A stretch of DNA of 64,000 nucleotides from Dastarcus helophoroides (lineage: Eukaryota > Arthropoda > Insecta > Coleoptera > Bothrideridae): NCBI GenBank assembly GCA_028583605.1, contig CM053327.1, forward strand, positions 23,051,629-23,115,628. The letters are read 5' to 3'. A program made the position numbers and the translations under genes. Positions 49,718 through 61,344 of the stretch are shown here, in pieces. How positions within the stretch are numbered: position 1 is the stretch's first letter; each line of letters opens with the position of its first letter. The notes below the pieces were generated by a model. That model saw only the letters and a list, made by a program, of their open reading frames with translations, did no database searches and was not told the origin of the DNA.

Positions 49718-52322
49718 AGCTTGAGCTTTTCAGAGTTACGCCGGCGCTTATTTTCAAAGGCGTCTTATTTAATTTTTTTAACTAAAAACTAAGCACTCTT
49801 ATTTGAAATGTAAGTGTTGCATATAATTATTTACAAATACAGTGAAATTAGATTAAAAAGACTTTCAAGGAAATGGAAAAGGGGTCATTATAAGCGGACG
49901 TCGTAAAAGGCAGATATTATATTTTCTTCAATAAAACTTATTATTATCAGAATAATAATTGCGCAATATATTTTAAATATTTAAAAAACACTATAAATAC
50001 ATTTAATCCAGTGTATATGACAAAAACAATAATATTACTGGAAATTTCTTAAACGTTATTGATAACAAAGGCAAAACATCTAGTGTTAGTCATTATAACC
50101 AATAAAATTTATCCAAAATAACGTCAATATAAGCGACATGACATAATAAACAATAGAGAGAGTCATTAAAAGCAGACTAAATTTCAGATAAGTTTATATG
50201 TAACCGAATCTTTTACTACTATTGCATCAGATGCAAATAGAATGCAACATAGACTACAGTTATGCAACCCTCTAGGCGTGTATAGTGAATCATAGGTAGC
50301 TGAACTACCAACAATAGAAACACAAACACCTGGCGAAGCGATTGCTCTCTAGGAAAGTCCCAGAAGACAAGGATTCTAATGCACAGACCAATAGGCTTGA
50401 ACATTTATTAGATTCGAAGTTTGGAAACCAAAGACCGGTTTATGATCTTGCGTCATACAAAAAGGTTGGTCATTACAAGCGGAATCATAATAAATGAATT
50501 TCACTGCAATTTTTAGTCTTATTTATCTCATATACACAGCAATTTATACAAAAAGGCGAAGAATTAAGAACCTCTTTTAAAATCTTATTTTAAGCAAGTG
50601 AAATACCACTTTCTGTCACGCTTCGTTTTCAGTATATTAAACTAAGAAAATGTTATATTTAAAAATAAAATTAAGTTATGTAAATGTAATCATAGAAAGA
50701 AATTATATTATTTTATTTTAAAGATTATGGTAAGCACGATATAGTAGAAATGATAATAACCGATAAGCAACCATAAAAAATAATCACCGTACATGACCTA
50801 CTGTTTTTTTTTTTTGGATATTTCAAAATCAGGTCTGAAAATTTTGTAGCTTAATGGCTGTAAAATAAAACGAACCACGATAAAAAAATTGTATTTCAAT
50901 TCTTTATGCTTAAAATTAAATTCTGCAAACGATTTTCAATTTTTGGCTTCCACTACCACCAAAAAGCATAAAACTTTTAATTTTGGGATTCATAGCATTA
51001 ACATTTTCTCAATTCAGAATAAAGTTTAAACTTTGAACTTTTCAATCGTAATATTTTGGTGTCTAGTATCTCCAGTCTAGTGTTGGCCTATTCTTTCTGA
51101 ACCACCCTGTAGGTATATTATAAAATTTAACAAACAAACTTTGGTGACCTATAAAACAAATCCAATTTAAAACTAGAATTTGATAACCTGATAGCCTAAC
51201 TAAATCCATCTGAAACGTGATAAATTGCCTTTGAAACGTATTTTCTTTTAATGCCGCCTTCATTTTCCCCGCGACAATTTTTAATTTTATGCTGTCGGTA
51301 TCTGAAGTTTTTCTTAAATTGAAATGAAGTGAAAAGTAAATAAGCTCGTGTCATAATGCTGAGCCACTACCACACTATCCAAGGTGTTTTGTTCATAAAA
51401 ATTATTTATTTTTGACTAAACACAAGATTTCGATGTCAAAATAAGTTAATAAATGCAGGGTAATTTCAAGTTTAGATTTAAATTTATTACCATATTTCAG
51501 TCGCTGCACAATTATTACATTAAAATTACTAGAATCAGTTAATTTTAATAACCTAACATTAATCTAAATATAACAAGAATATAAAAAAAAACGAAATCAT
51601 GTAAAATTTAACTAAATATTTTTTAATAACGACATTTTAAAAATGTTGAATTTTCAAAATTTACATTTTTGTCCCAAAATATAAATAAGCTGTCAGACAA
51701 AAATGAAAACAGGAAATCTAAAAATTTAAATAAAGACGCATTCACAAGATTAATGTTCAAAGCTAAAGGAGTCGGATTATTCACTTTCTGAGTGTTAAAC
51801 GACAACAGTTTTATTATGAGGAATACACCAACGACAAAAAAAATGACAATCATCATTTCTCAAATTAAACGCAGTTGCAGGAAATTCCCAAGTGATCATT
51901 TTTTTAATTTTCGAATTATATGAGGGTTGTGGTGTTTATGAAAAAAAATTATTTCACGGTAAACAACCCATTGTTTAAAAAATGTTGTTGGCTTGACAAG
52001 TTTTCCCCATACATTCACAAAAGTCAACGTTTGTAATAGTTAGGATAGATAGAGTATAAGCTAAAAGTGCGATTGGCGTAACGACAGGCCACATATAGTA
52101 GTTTGGGAGACTATTTTGTTAGTTAAAAATGGATTTGAAACTTTAAATTTCCAAGAAAACTTAAACATTTCCAACCCGAAAGCTATAAAAAAGTAGAACA
52201 CAAAATTTTTTGGATTTTCTGATTATCCTGATTATTTCCGTTTTCCAAACTTGAACTGTAAATGTAAATAAGACTAATTTTAGTGGCAAGCTATCCTCTG
52301 TAAATCTAGACTAAAATGTGGA
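49718..52322. other. gene-free stretch with two repeats
   Basis: Holds the permuted repeat copy (50333-50430) and a single MITE end ('ctccagtctagtgttggcct' to CCACCCTGTA, about 50930-51112) of the family at 40108-40688. Nothing else supported. Confidence 0.4.
50333..50430. repeat. dispersed repeat with permuted halves, copy 2
   Basis: Block B ('gcgaagcgattgctctctag' to 'ggattctaatgca') precedes block A ('cagaccaataggcttgaaca' to 'gtttggaaacca'), the reverse of the order at 6650-6759. Confidence 0.6.
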
Positions 52323-52550
52323 CTGGAGCAAGCTATTTCCAAAATTCTTAAGACTATTCCCGTCACATATGCCTCTGCAGAACGCAGTTTTTCCGCTTTA
52401 AAACAAATTGGAAATTTTGTTAGAAATTCTATTCGACAAGAGAGACTTTTCAATTTAGAGGTGATAGTTCAAAATATTTCTAATCAACGAAAATTTTATA
52501 ATGGTGAAATTGATAAATTTTTCAAATCGAAGAAGAAGAATTTCCCCTAA
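52323..52550 (+). pseudogene. hAT transposase C-terminal dimerisation fragment
   Basis: An open stretch of 75 codons ending in TAA reads 'LEQAISKILKTIPVTYASAE', then RSFSALKQIGNFVRNSIRQE and 'RLFNLEVIVQNIS', and ends in a Lys-rich tail. The 'P.T.ASAERSFS.LK.I....R....ERL..L' pattern is the hAT family C-terminal dimerisation domain, which normally ends the protein as here. The rest of the transposase is missing upstream. It could also be the 3' part of a domesticated hAT gene, but no upstream exon was seen. Confidence 0.75.
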
Positions 52551-53055
52551 TATTGAATAAAGTAGGAGTTTGTTTATTTTGCAATGTTAAGAAATAAATT
52601 GGCGCTGTGGTGTACTTGCAGTTTCTTTTGTGACCAGTGTTCCTATTTATAAAGGCACACCGCGCAATTGACCATTAGTGAACCTATTATTAAAAATTTT
52701 TTTTTTAAATTAAAATGAGGGGTTAGGTTAGATAACCGAAAAATCAAGTTTTAATTGATATATCGTGAGAGGTATCATTTTCATAAATTGGTGATGGCCT
52801 AGTGCTATAAATAAAGTATAAATTATAAATGTCAAATTTTGAACTTGTTTTTCAAAATAAATCTCAACAATTTTGAAAAGCTTAAATTATGGTTAATCGC
52901 TATAAAAAATAATCATTCGCTTCCTTGCTGCCCATAAATCATTTCCGGATAAGCTTAACCATAGATGGTCATTGTCGAGAGCATAATTGATCAACAAAAA
53001 GTCATATGTCAGTGTCAATATAAAAAAATTTTAGTTTTTTCTTCCTTAATCAAAA

Positions 53056-55117
53056 ATGAATGATTATCAACATTTGGAACATAAGGTTGTGGAAGAACTA
53101 TATAATATTGCACATAGGATAAGAATTAAAAGTCTAAAGGCTATATCTGATGCAAAATATGGATATCCTACTTCATGCTCCTTCAATAGCTGAGATTTTA
53201 GCTGTTTTATTTTTTTATGTTATGAAATTCAGCAGAAAAGGTTATAGAGAACCTTATAATGATCGACTAATTCTGTCTAAAGGTCACGCAGCTCCCGCCT
53301 TATATGCAGCGTTTACAGAAGTTGGTTTAATGAAACCGGATATGATAAACACACTAGGACATGCAAATTCCCCAGTTGAAAGTACTCCTACGCCAAATCT
53401 AAATTTAATAGATTTTGCCACCGGATCACCTGGAATGGGCTTATCTTTTGCAGCTGGGATGGCATATGAAGGAAAATATATTGATGATGACATATTCCGT
53501 GTATACTGTATAATTGGAGATGGAGAAACTATGGAAGGTTCAATATGGGAAGCAATTGATTTCTGTAGCTTTTATAAATTAGATAACTTATGTTTAATAA
53601 TGGATGTGAATCGGTTAGGGGAATCAGGTGAAACAATGTTGGGGCACAACGTACATGCATATCGAGACAGATTAGAATCATTTGGATTTAATGCCTTTGT
53701 TGTAAACGGGCATAGTATAGAAGAACTGGGTAGAGCATTTCACACTGCTTATCTAACTAAAAATAAACCAACGTGTTTAATTGCTCAGACATTTAAAGGA
53801 AGAAATTTCCCAGGAATCGAAGATCAACCTCGGTGGCACGGTAAAATTCTAGGTGAAATAAATGATCCAATTATGCAGCACATAAAAAAATTGTTGCGGC
53901 ATGAAGGAATCGTAAATCTTACACACAGAGAACCTCCCAGTAAGGAATATTTTAGAGTCAAAATAACAGGAGTAAGATTGTCCTCGCCACCTACTTATAA
54001 AATAGGAGAAGAGTATGCTACAAGAGCCGTTTACGGAGTTGCATTAGCTAAATTAGTCACAAATAATTCACGTGTAATAGCTATGGACTGTGATATGAAA
54101 AATTCTACCCATTCGGAAAAAGTTATAGAGGTTTCACCAAAAAATTTTATTGAATGTTACATGGCTCAGCAAAATATGATTGGTGTAGCAATGGGCGTCG
54201 CAAGCAGAAATAGGTGTGTTGTATTTTGTTCCAGTATAGGAGCATTTTTAACTAGAGCGTTTGACCAGTTACGAATGGCCGCGATTTCCACGTCAAATAT
54301 AAATATATGCGGTTCACATGCTGGTGTTAGCATTGGCGAAGATGGGCCAAGCGAAATGGCTTTAGAGGATATAGCAATGTTTCGTTCTCTACCTGGTTGT
54401 GTAATATTATATCCATCAGACGCTGTAGCAACCGAAAGAGCAGTAGAAATTGCTGCAAATACTAAAACACTTACTTATATACGCACTTCCAGACCTCCCA
54501 CAAAAGTAATATATCCTAATCACCAAATTTTTACCTTAGGAAAATCTGTTGTAGTTAAAAGTAGTACAGAAGATAGAGCACTAATTGTAACAGGAGGAGT
54601 TACGTTAGTAGAAGCTCTAAAAGCAGCTGAAGATTTACAAAGCAGAATCATAGATCCCATAAATGTTAGAATTAATAGATGTTTTCACTATAAAACCTTT
54701 AGATAAAACCACAATTATGACCGAAGCAATGGAATGCTTTTGGAAGAATATTGGTTGTAGAAGATCATTACTATGAAGGCGGCATCGGAGAAGCGATTAT
54801 GTCAGAGCTTTCCATGATTGAGGATCTTTTAATTAAACATCTGGCTATCAAAGAAGTACCTAAGTCAGGCAAAGCTGAAGACTTATTGGATTACTATGGC
54901 TTGAATTCAAAAGGAATTTTAACAGCTGTAGAGAAATTTATTCACGACGAAGAAATGTGTCCAGTTCCCTCCTAAGGAGTGTACATGCATAAGCGATGTT
55001 GTGGAAGAGCAAGAAGCAGAAGAGGAGGTGCAAGGGGATGAGCGTGAGGATGTGGAAGAAGAAGAAGTAGATGATGACGAAGAAGAGGATGACGATGAAG
55101 AATCGCCAGATAATTGA
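53056..55117 (+). CDS. transketolase-like gene, copy 1, frameshifted and lacking catalytic residues
   Basis: The start is ATG at 53056 (MNDYQHLEH..., a helical N-terminus 34 residues before the 'GHP' site). The main frame runs 53150-54706, with short parts before and after it in other frames. Transketolase transfers two-carbon units in the pentose phosphate pathway using thiamine diphosphate. Present: SKGHAAPALYAA, GDGETMEGSIWEA with DVNR (Mg-diphosphate site), RWHGK, CGSHAGVSIGEDGP, RTSRP, VVEDHYYEGGIGE. Changed: GHP is GYP (53161-53169), 'GHPTP' is STPTP (Thr at 53384), GSLGQG is GSPGMG, and the catalytic Glu of 'AEQN' is Gln (AQQN, codon 54167-54169). Extra single bases lie near 53182, 54674, 54739 and 54965. 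After the last, the frame continues into an acidic tail of about 45 residues, ending TGA at 55117. No introns. As read it is either a decaying gene or one with consensus errors; the residue changes argue against normal activity either way. Confidence 0.85.
54966..55117 (+). other. acidic C-terminal tail of copy 1 in shifted frame
   Basis: After the plain transketolase end (stop at 54973-54975 in the C-terminal frame), a +1 frame reads PPKECTCISDVVEEQEAEEE and then mostly Glu/Asp to a TGA at 55115-55117. The boundary is a CCC run where one base fewer would join the frames. Such tails are not part of the usual 620-630-residue enzyme. It may be chance coding from a GA-rich tract, but uninterrupted acidic reading makes a real tail plausible. 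Confidence 0.45.
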
Positions 55118-56018
55118 GTGTTGCTGCAAAATTACCACTTGTCTAAAATTTGTTAAATGATTTGTTACGTAAAATGTATTTTGTTAATGTTTAAAAGAAA
55201 AAATTCACCTAGATCTACGAAAAGATAGACCTTTGTGCACTGGGATGTTAATTTGATAGCTTGCGATAACAATGTTATCAATTTGTAATTGCAAACATAA
55301 CAAAGACGGTCCTATATGAGTTTAGGAAACTTCCAATATGCTTCAGACAGAAAGGTTAAACAGTACAGAGTGTTTGCAAAGGAAGTAACCCAAAGAGTAC
55401 CCGAGAATCTACAGTTTTCCTTGCTAAAATGTTCACTCTTTACGGGATACATCACCTTCCAAAAAAATATGGCATAAATAAATAGTCAAATTTTACACAC
55501 TTTACACATGTGCAACTTCTCAATAATTTTTCGTAAAGTCCACCGTTGAAGGGCTGTGGAATATACAATTATACATCCGCCAAATTATTCTTTTTGACAA
55601 AAATTAAGTATCCAAAACTTTTATCTCGCTTGCATTTTTGGCGGTACATTTTTTTGATGTGGCACAGTTTTTTCGATATTCAAAAAATACTTGTAGAATG
55701 GCAACATAATCATCATTGGTAAAATTATTTATTTTCCATAATTCGCAATTTCTTTTAATTATTTAATATAAAACGGTTAGTTTTGATACGGATAAATAAA
55801 TATTTTCAAAATATTGCTACCCACTTATTTAATCATTTGCTTCAAATACGTAGAAATCAAAATGTGAGAAAAACATTTATTAAATAATGTATTATTGATA
55901 ATGAAGTTTTTTAAAAATGTTTAATATTTACATTTACATGAGAAAGTTTTGATTTTACCTAAAAATAGATTAACTAGATAATTAATAGAACTCCAAAAAC
56001 ATGTATGTCGTTAAAGCA
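55118..56018. other. spacer between convergent transketolase copies
   Basis: About 0.9 kb without recognisable gene or repeat; both genes end into it. Confidence 0.5.
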
Positions 56019-57980
56019 CTATCGTCCTGAACGGTATTCTCCTTCCAAATATTCAAGCCCAGACTCCTGTGTGGCATTTTCAAAAATACAATCTACTTCT
56101 AAGATATCTTCAATTGCTTCTATGATTTTTTCACAATTCAAACCATACCTTCTTATTAAGTCATCAGGATGCCCAGAATGTGGCAATTCAGCAATAGCTA
56201 ATCGTCTTACGATTATTTTTGGCTCTTCAGCAAATACGGCAGCAACTGTTTCCCCAATACCTCCTTCATAATGGTGATCTTCTACCGCAATTACTTTTCC
56301 AGAACAGACTTTTGCATGACGAATAAGTGCTTCTTTGTCAACCGGTTTGAATAGTAAATAGATCTACTACTCTAGCTGGATAATCAGTAGTTTCGAGTAT
56401 GTCAGAAGCAGTAAGAGCCTCAATTAGTGTGATACCAGCACTAACAATCAAGATCTTATCCCACGAACTACATCTAACTGTCATGGCTTGGCCAATTTTA
56501 AAGAGCTGCTTTTTACCGTAAAGTATTGGTGTTTGATAAGGTAATCGTACGAATGTAAGTTATACATTTAGCATTTGCTGCAAGCTCAACAGCTCTTTCT
56601 GCTGAAACTGCATCGGAAGGGTAAAATATAATACAACCAGGTAAGGTCCTAAACATAGCAATATCCTGCAACCCCATATAACCTGGACCATACGGCCAGA
56701 AATGACACCACCATTACAACCGCAAATATTAATTTTACTATTAGAAATGGCCGCTATCCGAATTTGGTCAAACGCGCGAGACAGTAATGAGGCATGGGTT
56801 GCACAAAAAGAAATACATCTATCCCTCAAAGCTGCCCCAACAGCAACTCCAATAACGTTTTGATGAGAAAGATAACATTCGATCGTTCTATCTGGGAAAT
56901 TTTCTTTCATTATATCTGTTCCGGTAAATGTGCTGGCATCACTATCAAACACTAAAACTCGAGGATTACTTTCTGCTAATTTAACTAGAGCAGTTGCCGT
57001 AAGCCTCTTTAGTCGATATTAAACTTCCCATTTTATAAGAAGGCCCAGAAGAAAGCTTTATTTGATCAATGCACACTTTGGGAACGTAATCATCTGGAAG
57101 TGGGCGTTTATGGGTAATATTTATTGACACGGGGCTCCTTATTTTTCTTTTTAAATATCTCACTACAGATCTGTGTTTCTTACCCAAAGGATGAGCGTGC
57201 CATTTATATTGATCTTCAATTTCGGGAAAACTTTTTCCCTTAAAGGTTTTTGCAAGAATAACAGTTGGCTTATCTACAACTAGGGCAGCTAATTCAAAAC
57301 CATTTATAAGTTCTAAGCAATTGTGGCCATCTACTACAACGGCATGAAAGCCAAACGCATTAAATCTTTTTTTATAAGCGTGTAAATCATGCTGTAGCAT
57401 AGTTGGTTCAGATTGTCCCCATCTGTTTACGTCCAAAATTAGACATAAATTATTTAATTTATAATAACTACAAAAGCTTATTGCTTCCCACATTGAACCT
57501 TCAGCGCTTTCACCATCTCCTGCTAAACAATAAACCCGATAATTTGCCTTATCAAAATATTTACCAATATAAGCCATTCCTGCTGCAAATGATAAGCCTT
57601 GACCAAGAGAACCAGTTGCAACATCGATAAATTCCAATCGTGGAGTGGGGTGTCCTTCAAATAGCGAATGAAGTTGCCTGAGGTTATGTAGTTCTTCTGA
57701 GGGATACAATCCAACTTCAGCCCAAACAGCATAAAGTGCTGGAGCTGCATGTGCTTTCGAAAATACAAATCGATCGCTTAAAGGATTTTTTAAATCTGTA
57801 ACCTTGTACCGCATTACGTAGAAAAACAAGACGGACAAAATTTCTGCCACAGATGAACATGAAGTCGGATGTCCCTGACTTTGCCATTTCTGTTGAAAGA
57901 ATACATTGAACGCGGATTCTATTCGACACATCCTGAAGTTCGGTTTGAACTTTCGCTGGTATCTTTATTTCTGGAATCAT
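56019..57980 (-). pseudogene. transketolase-like copy 2, multiply frameshifted
   Basis: The start is ATG at 57980 (MIPEIKIPAKVQTELQDVSN...). It retains the GHPTSCSS, KAHAAPALYA, EGHPTPRLEF, ATGSLGQGLS, GDGESAEGSMWEA, DVNRWG and KWHAHPLG blocks. The catalytic Glu of 'AEQN' is His (SHQN, codon 56865-56863). The 'GVSIGEDGP' block is damaged (GVISG then YGPG). Indels relative to the family frame: +1 at 57873-57875, +1 at 56994-56995, -1 at about 56692-56710, about -5 at 56546-56552 (removing part of RTSR), and +1 at about 56343-56348. The C-terminal part (VEDHHYEGGIGE to the end) is open and stops at TAG 56019, with a C-terminal extension of about 25 residues. No introns. Most likely a pseudogene. 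Plus-strand frames here are shadows. Confidence 0.85.
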
Positions 57981-58355
57981 TATGTATAAGAATCACTTGT
58001 GTTTATTATTGTTGTAATTTAGAATCAATCATTAAGACTACTCGATGACAAACCACACAGCTAAATTTTGACCGATAATAATGGCAATCCTATTTGACAG
58101 CAAAAGAAAATCATTAGCACAGAATATAGAATACATCAGACATAACTGACACAAAAGTACAAAATTATAAACTTGAACACCAAAAAAAAAAAAAGGATCA
58201 GAAGGCCAATAATACATATACTACAGTCTATTTCAAAAAAGTTCAGTTCTACGTCATCAAACTTTTTTACTAAATTAATTGGTTCAAGGTCACATTGGAG
58301 AGTAATTGAGTGGTGTTTTATCAAACAAAAGATTTTTTATTTTAAAAAAGCAGCA
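57981..58355. other. upstream region of copy 2
   Basis: AT-rich; presumably holds the copy 2 promoter, but no clear TATA/initiator pair was seen. The transposon follows directly. Confidence 0.35.
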
Positions 58356-59034
58356 TATACAGGGTGAGTCACTAAGCGGGAATCGGTCTTTGGTAGGCGT
58401 ATCGTTCAAAATATCGAAAAATGTTTCGAATAAAAGATGTTCGAAATAAAGTTCTCCACAACCTAAAACTATTGCCAAATATGGCGGCCTTCCGGTTGCA
58501 CCGGAAATGAACACAACTTTCTTATTTTAAATAGAACACCCTATGTATTTTTACATTTTTGAATTCCCTGTTAAAAATGAATATGAATCCATTAAGACGA
58601 CATAGGACCTTGGTTGAACCGTTTTCGCGTAATTTAATTTTTTTGGTTAAAATTGACGATTTGGGAGCTTGACGCCATTAACGATATTTTCCAAATGCAA
58701 TGATTCAAAGTTGTTGGCATACGGTTTTGGATTCAGGAAGAAATGCAGTATTTGTTTACGTCTTTGCTGTTAGCAAGATTTCTTAAATTTCTTCACATCC
58801 GTCGACTCAATTCTTCAGTTGTTCAAACATGCATAACTTAATTTTTTCAATTGGAACCACCTATCTTGGATTATCTTATCGGCTGCGAAATTAAATTACC
58901 TTTTTTTTGGTACCAGGTATTTTTTGAAAACTAGGTCAATTGTTAGAGTAAGGCAAACACAATGGCCCAAATTTTAATTATGAACTAAAGTAATTAAAAT
59001 TTAAAAAAATAAACAATTTTATTAGAGTTTTTAA

Positions 59035-59490
59035 CATGTAGGTATGCCCAACGGTTTGTCGACCAGAGATGTTCAAATTTAGTGGCATTCTTCAGGTTGT
59101 AGCTAACTGGAAGTACCGAATACGAGAAAAAGGAGCGTAGAAAACCAACGGCGCATGAAGAAAACCAAGTTTCAGTAGTGGCTGTTGCTGTCCAATATCC
59201 GCACTTAAGAACCAAAAGAAAAAGTGTGACATTACAAATAAGCCAAAAATCGGTTTTATGATTGTTGTGTAAAAACAAGTTTCATCCGAATCTCACCTAG
59301 CTAGTGCAAGAACTCAATCAAGCTGACTAACAATCGATACAGTTGTGTGAATGGACGTTACATAATCTGCAGGAACAAAATGACCGTTTCGGACATTGTA
59401 CTATTTACCGACGAATGTACAAACATTTTTTAAGAACCGCTTCGTGGGAAGGAAACGATACACCACGATACTGAAAATCATCATTGAATT
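59035..59490 (+). pseudogene. eroded inverted copy of the transposase N-terminal and central part
   Basis: The plus strand contains 'atgcccaacggtttgtcgac', 'aagtaccgaatacgagaaaa' and 'ggagcgtagaaaaccaacg', which match the minus-strand transposase around 60400-60540. Then 'ctgcaggaacaaaatgaccg' and 'ttaccgacgaatgtac' (the LFTDEC block) match around 60185-60240. Stops and an internal gap disable it. Confidence 0.7.
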
Positions 59491-59593
59491 TCAGTGTAAA
59501 GCATCAAAGAAAGTAAATAAACAATAAACAAATCGGTAACAGTAAGTTGCAACAAATATTAAGAAGAATACATAAACAGTGTTAATAATAACA

Positions 59594-60698
59594 TTAAATT
59601 AAATGTTCAACATATCCACCAGCTTCACGATGGCAAATACGCAGTCTCTGTAGCAAAGAATTGTTCACATCCACCAAGACGTTTTCATTGATATTTTGGA
59701 AAGCAACACGAACCCAGTCCATCATGTCTTCTCGGGTAGTTGGTAGTTCCTGGTACACAACTTGCTTAACATGACCCCACAAGAAAAAGTCTGGCTTAGT
59801 TAAATCCGTGATCTTGCGGGCCATGCCACTGGACCTCCTCTTCCTATCCACTTGTTAGGGAATTGTGTATTGAGGAACTCCCTTACATCCCTTCCATAAT
59901 GTGCCGGTGCCCCATCATGTTGGAACCACATTTGCCGCACGACAGCAAGAGGCAAATTGTCTATCATTTCGGACAATTGATATTGCAAAAAATGCAATTA
60001 ATTGTTGGCATTCAAATTTTCATTGAAGAAGTGTGGTCCGACAACAAATCTTCCTATGACACCACCCCAAACATTCAGATACCACCTATGCTGATGGTCT
60101 AAGGGCCTTATCCAATGAGGATTTTCAGTGTGGTAGTAATGGGAGTTGTGTCTTCCCACGAAGCCGTTCTTATGAAATGTACATTCGTCGGTAAATAGTA
60201 CATTGTTCAAAAAGTCATTTTGTTCTTGTAGTTTTCGTAACGCCCACTCACAAAACTGCATTCGTGCTGGACACGATAAGAATGAAACTTATTTTTACGC
60301 AAGATTCATGAAACCGAAGTTTGACTTATTTGTAATTCCGTGCTTATTATTCTGGTACTTAAATGCGGATCTTGGACAACAGCAGCCGCTACTAAAACTT
60401 GGTTTTCTTCACGCGTCGTTGGTTTTCTACGCTCCTTTTTCTCGTATTTCGTACTACCAGTTCGCTCAAAACTCTCTCCCAATTTAGCGAATGCCGCTGA
60501 ATTTGGATGCCTCCGATCGGCAAAGCGTTGGGCATAAATTCTTGAGGCAAGAAATGGATTTCTGTCAGCACTGCCCAAGGCGTAAACGTAACGACCAATT
60601 CTTCTTGAGAAAACATTGTCTTTCAGTACTAATACCAAGACCTCCCGACAAGAATGAGATAAACTGTCAGTTATTGCCGGATAAACGAGACGAAACAA
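59594..60698 (-). pseudogene. Tc1/mariner-type (DUF4817-helix) transposase, frameshifted
   Basis: In order on the minus strand: an N-terminal helical domain with 'HPNSAAFAKLGESFERTGST' and a KKERRKPTTREENQVLV linker (60698-60306), a helix-turn-helix 'TRIISTELQISQTSVS', then in other frames NNVLFTDECTFHKNGFVG (first Asp), MWFQHDGAPAHYGRDVREFL (second Asp), FPNKWIGRGGPVAWPARS and TKPDFFLWGHVKQVVYQ (third Asp), ending ...YVEHLI at 59594. The architecture matches a transposase family abundant in insects. At least three frame changes make it inactive as sequenced. Confidence 0.85.
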
Positions 60699-61344
60699 AA
60701 CCTCGACATCCAGGGCTAACGCGATAATACGAAATTAATTAAAATTTTTACAAAATTCTAAATTTCTCAAAAATTATTGGACGGAGGTGGCAATACCTGG
60801 TAACAAAAAAAAGGAAATTTAATTTCGCATCCGATAAGATAATCCAAGATAGGTGATTCCATTAGAAAAAATTAAGTTATGCATGTTTGAACAACTGAAG
60901 AATTGAGTCGACGGATGTGAAGAAATTTAAGAAATCCTGCTAACAGCAAAGACGTAAACAAATACTCCATTTCTTCCTGAATCCAAAACCGTATGCCGCA
61001 CAACTCTGGAAAATATCTTTAATGGCGTCAAGCTCCGAAATCGTCAAATTTAACTAAAAAAATTAAATTACGCGAAAACGGTTCAACCAAGGGCCTATGT
61101 CGTCTTAATAGATTCATATTTATTTTTAACAGGGAATCCAAAAATGTAAAAATACATAGGGTGTTCTATTTAAAATAAGAAAGTTGTGTTCATTTCCGGT
61201 GCAACCGGAAGGCCGCCATATTTGGCAATAATTTTAGGTTGTGGAGAACTTTATTTCGAACAACTTTTTTTCAAAACATTTTTCGATATTTTGAACGATA
61301 CGCCTACCAAAGACCGATTCCTGCTTAGTAACTCACCCTGTATA

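Larger units (their letters stand above)
58358..61342. mobile_element. Tc1/mariner-type transposon with about 560-bp inverted ends
   Basis: Left arm 58358-58920 (TACAGGGTGAGTCACTAAGC...) and right arm 60793-61342 (...GTTAGTAACTCACCCTGTA on average complementary) stay alignable over their whole length. TA flanks both sides (58356-58357 and 61343-61344). The interior carries a minus-strand transposase remnant (59594-60698) and a second, more eroded piece of the same gene on the plus strand (59035-59490). It sits between transketolase copies 2 and 3 and accounts for most of their separation. Confidence 0.85.

Noticed and set aside
56005..56271. Plus-strand frame of 88 codons
   Set aside because: Antisense shadow of the C-terminal part of transketolase copy 2.
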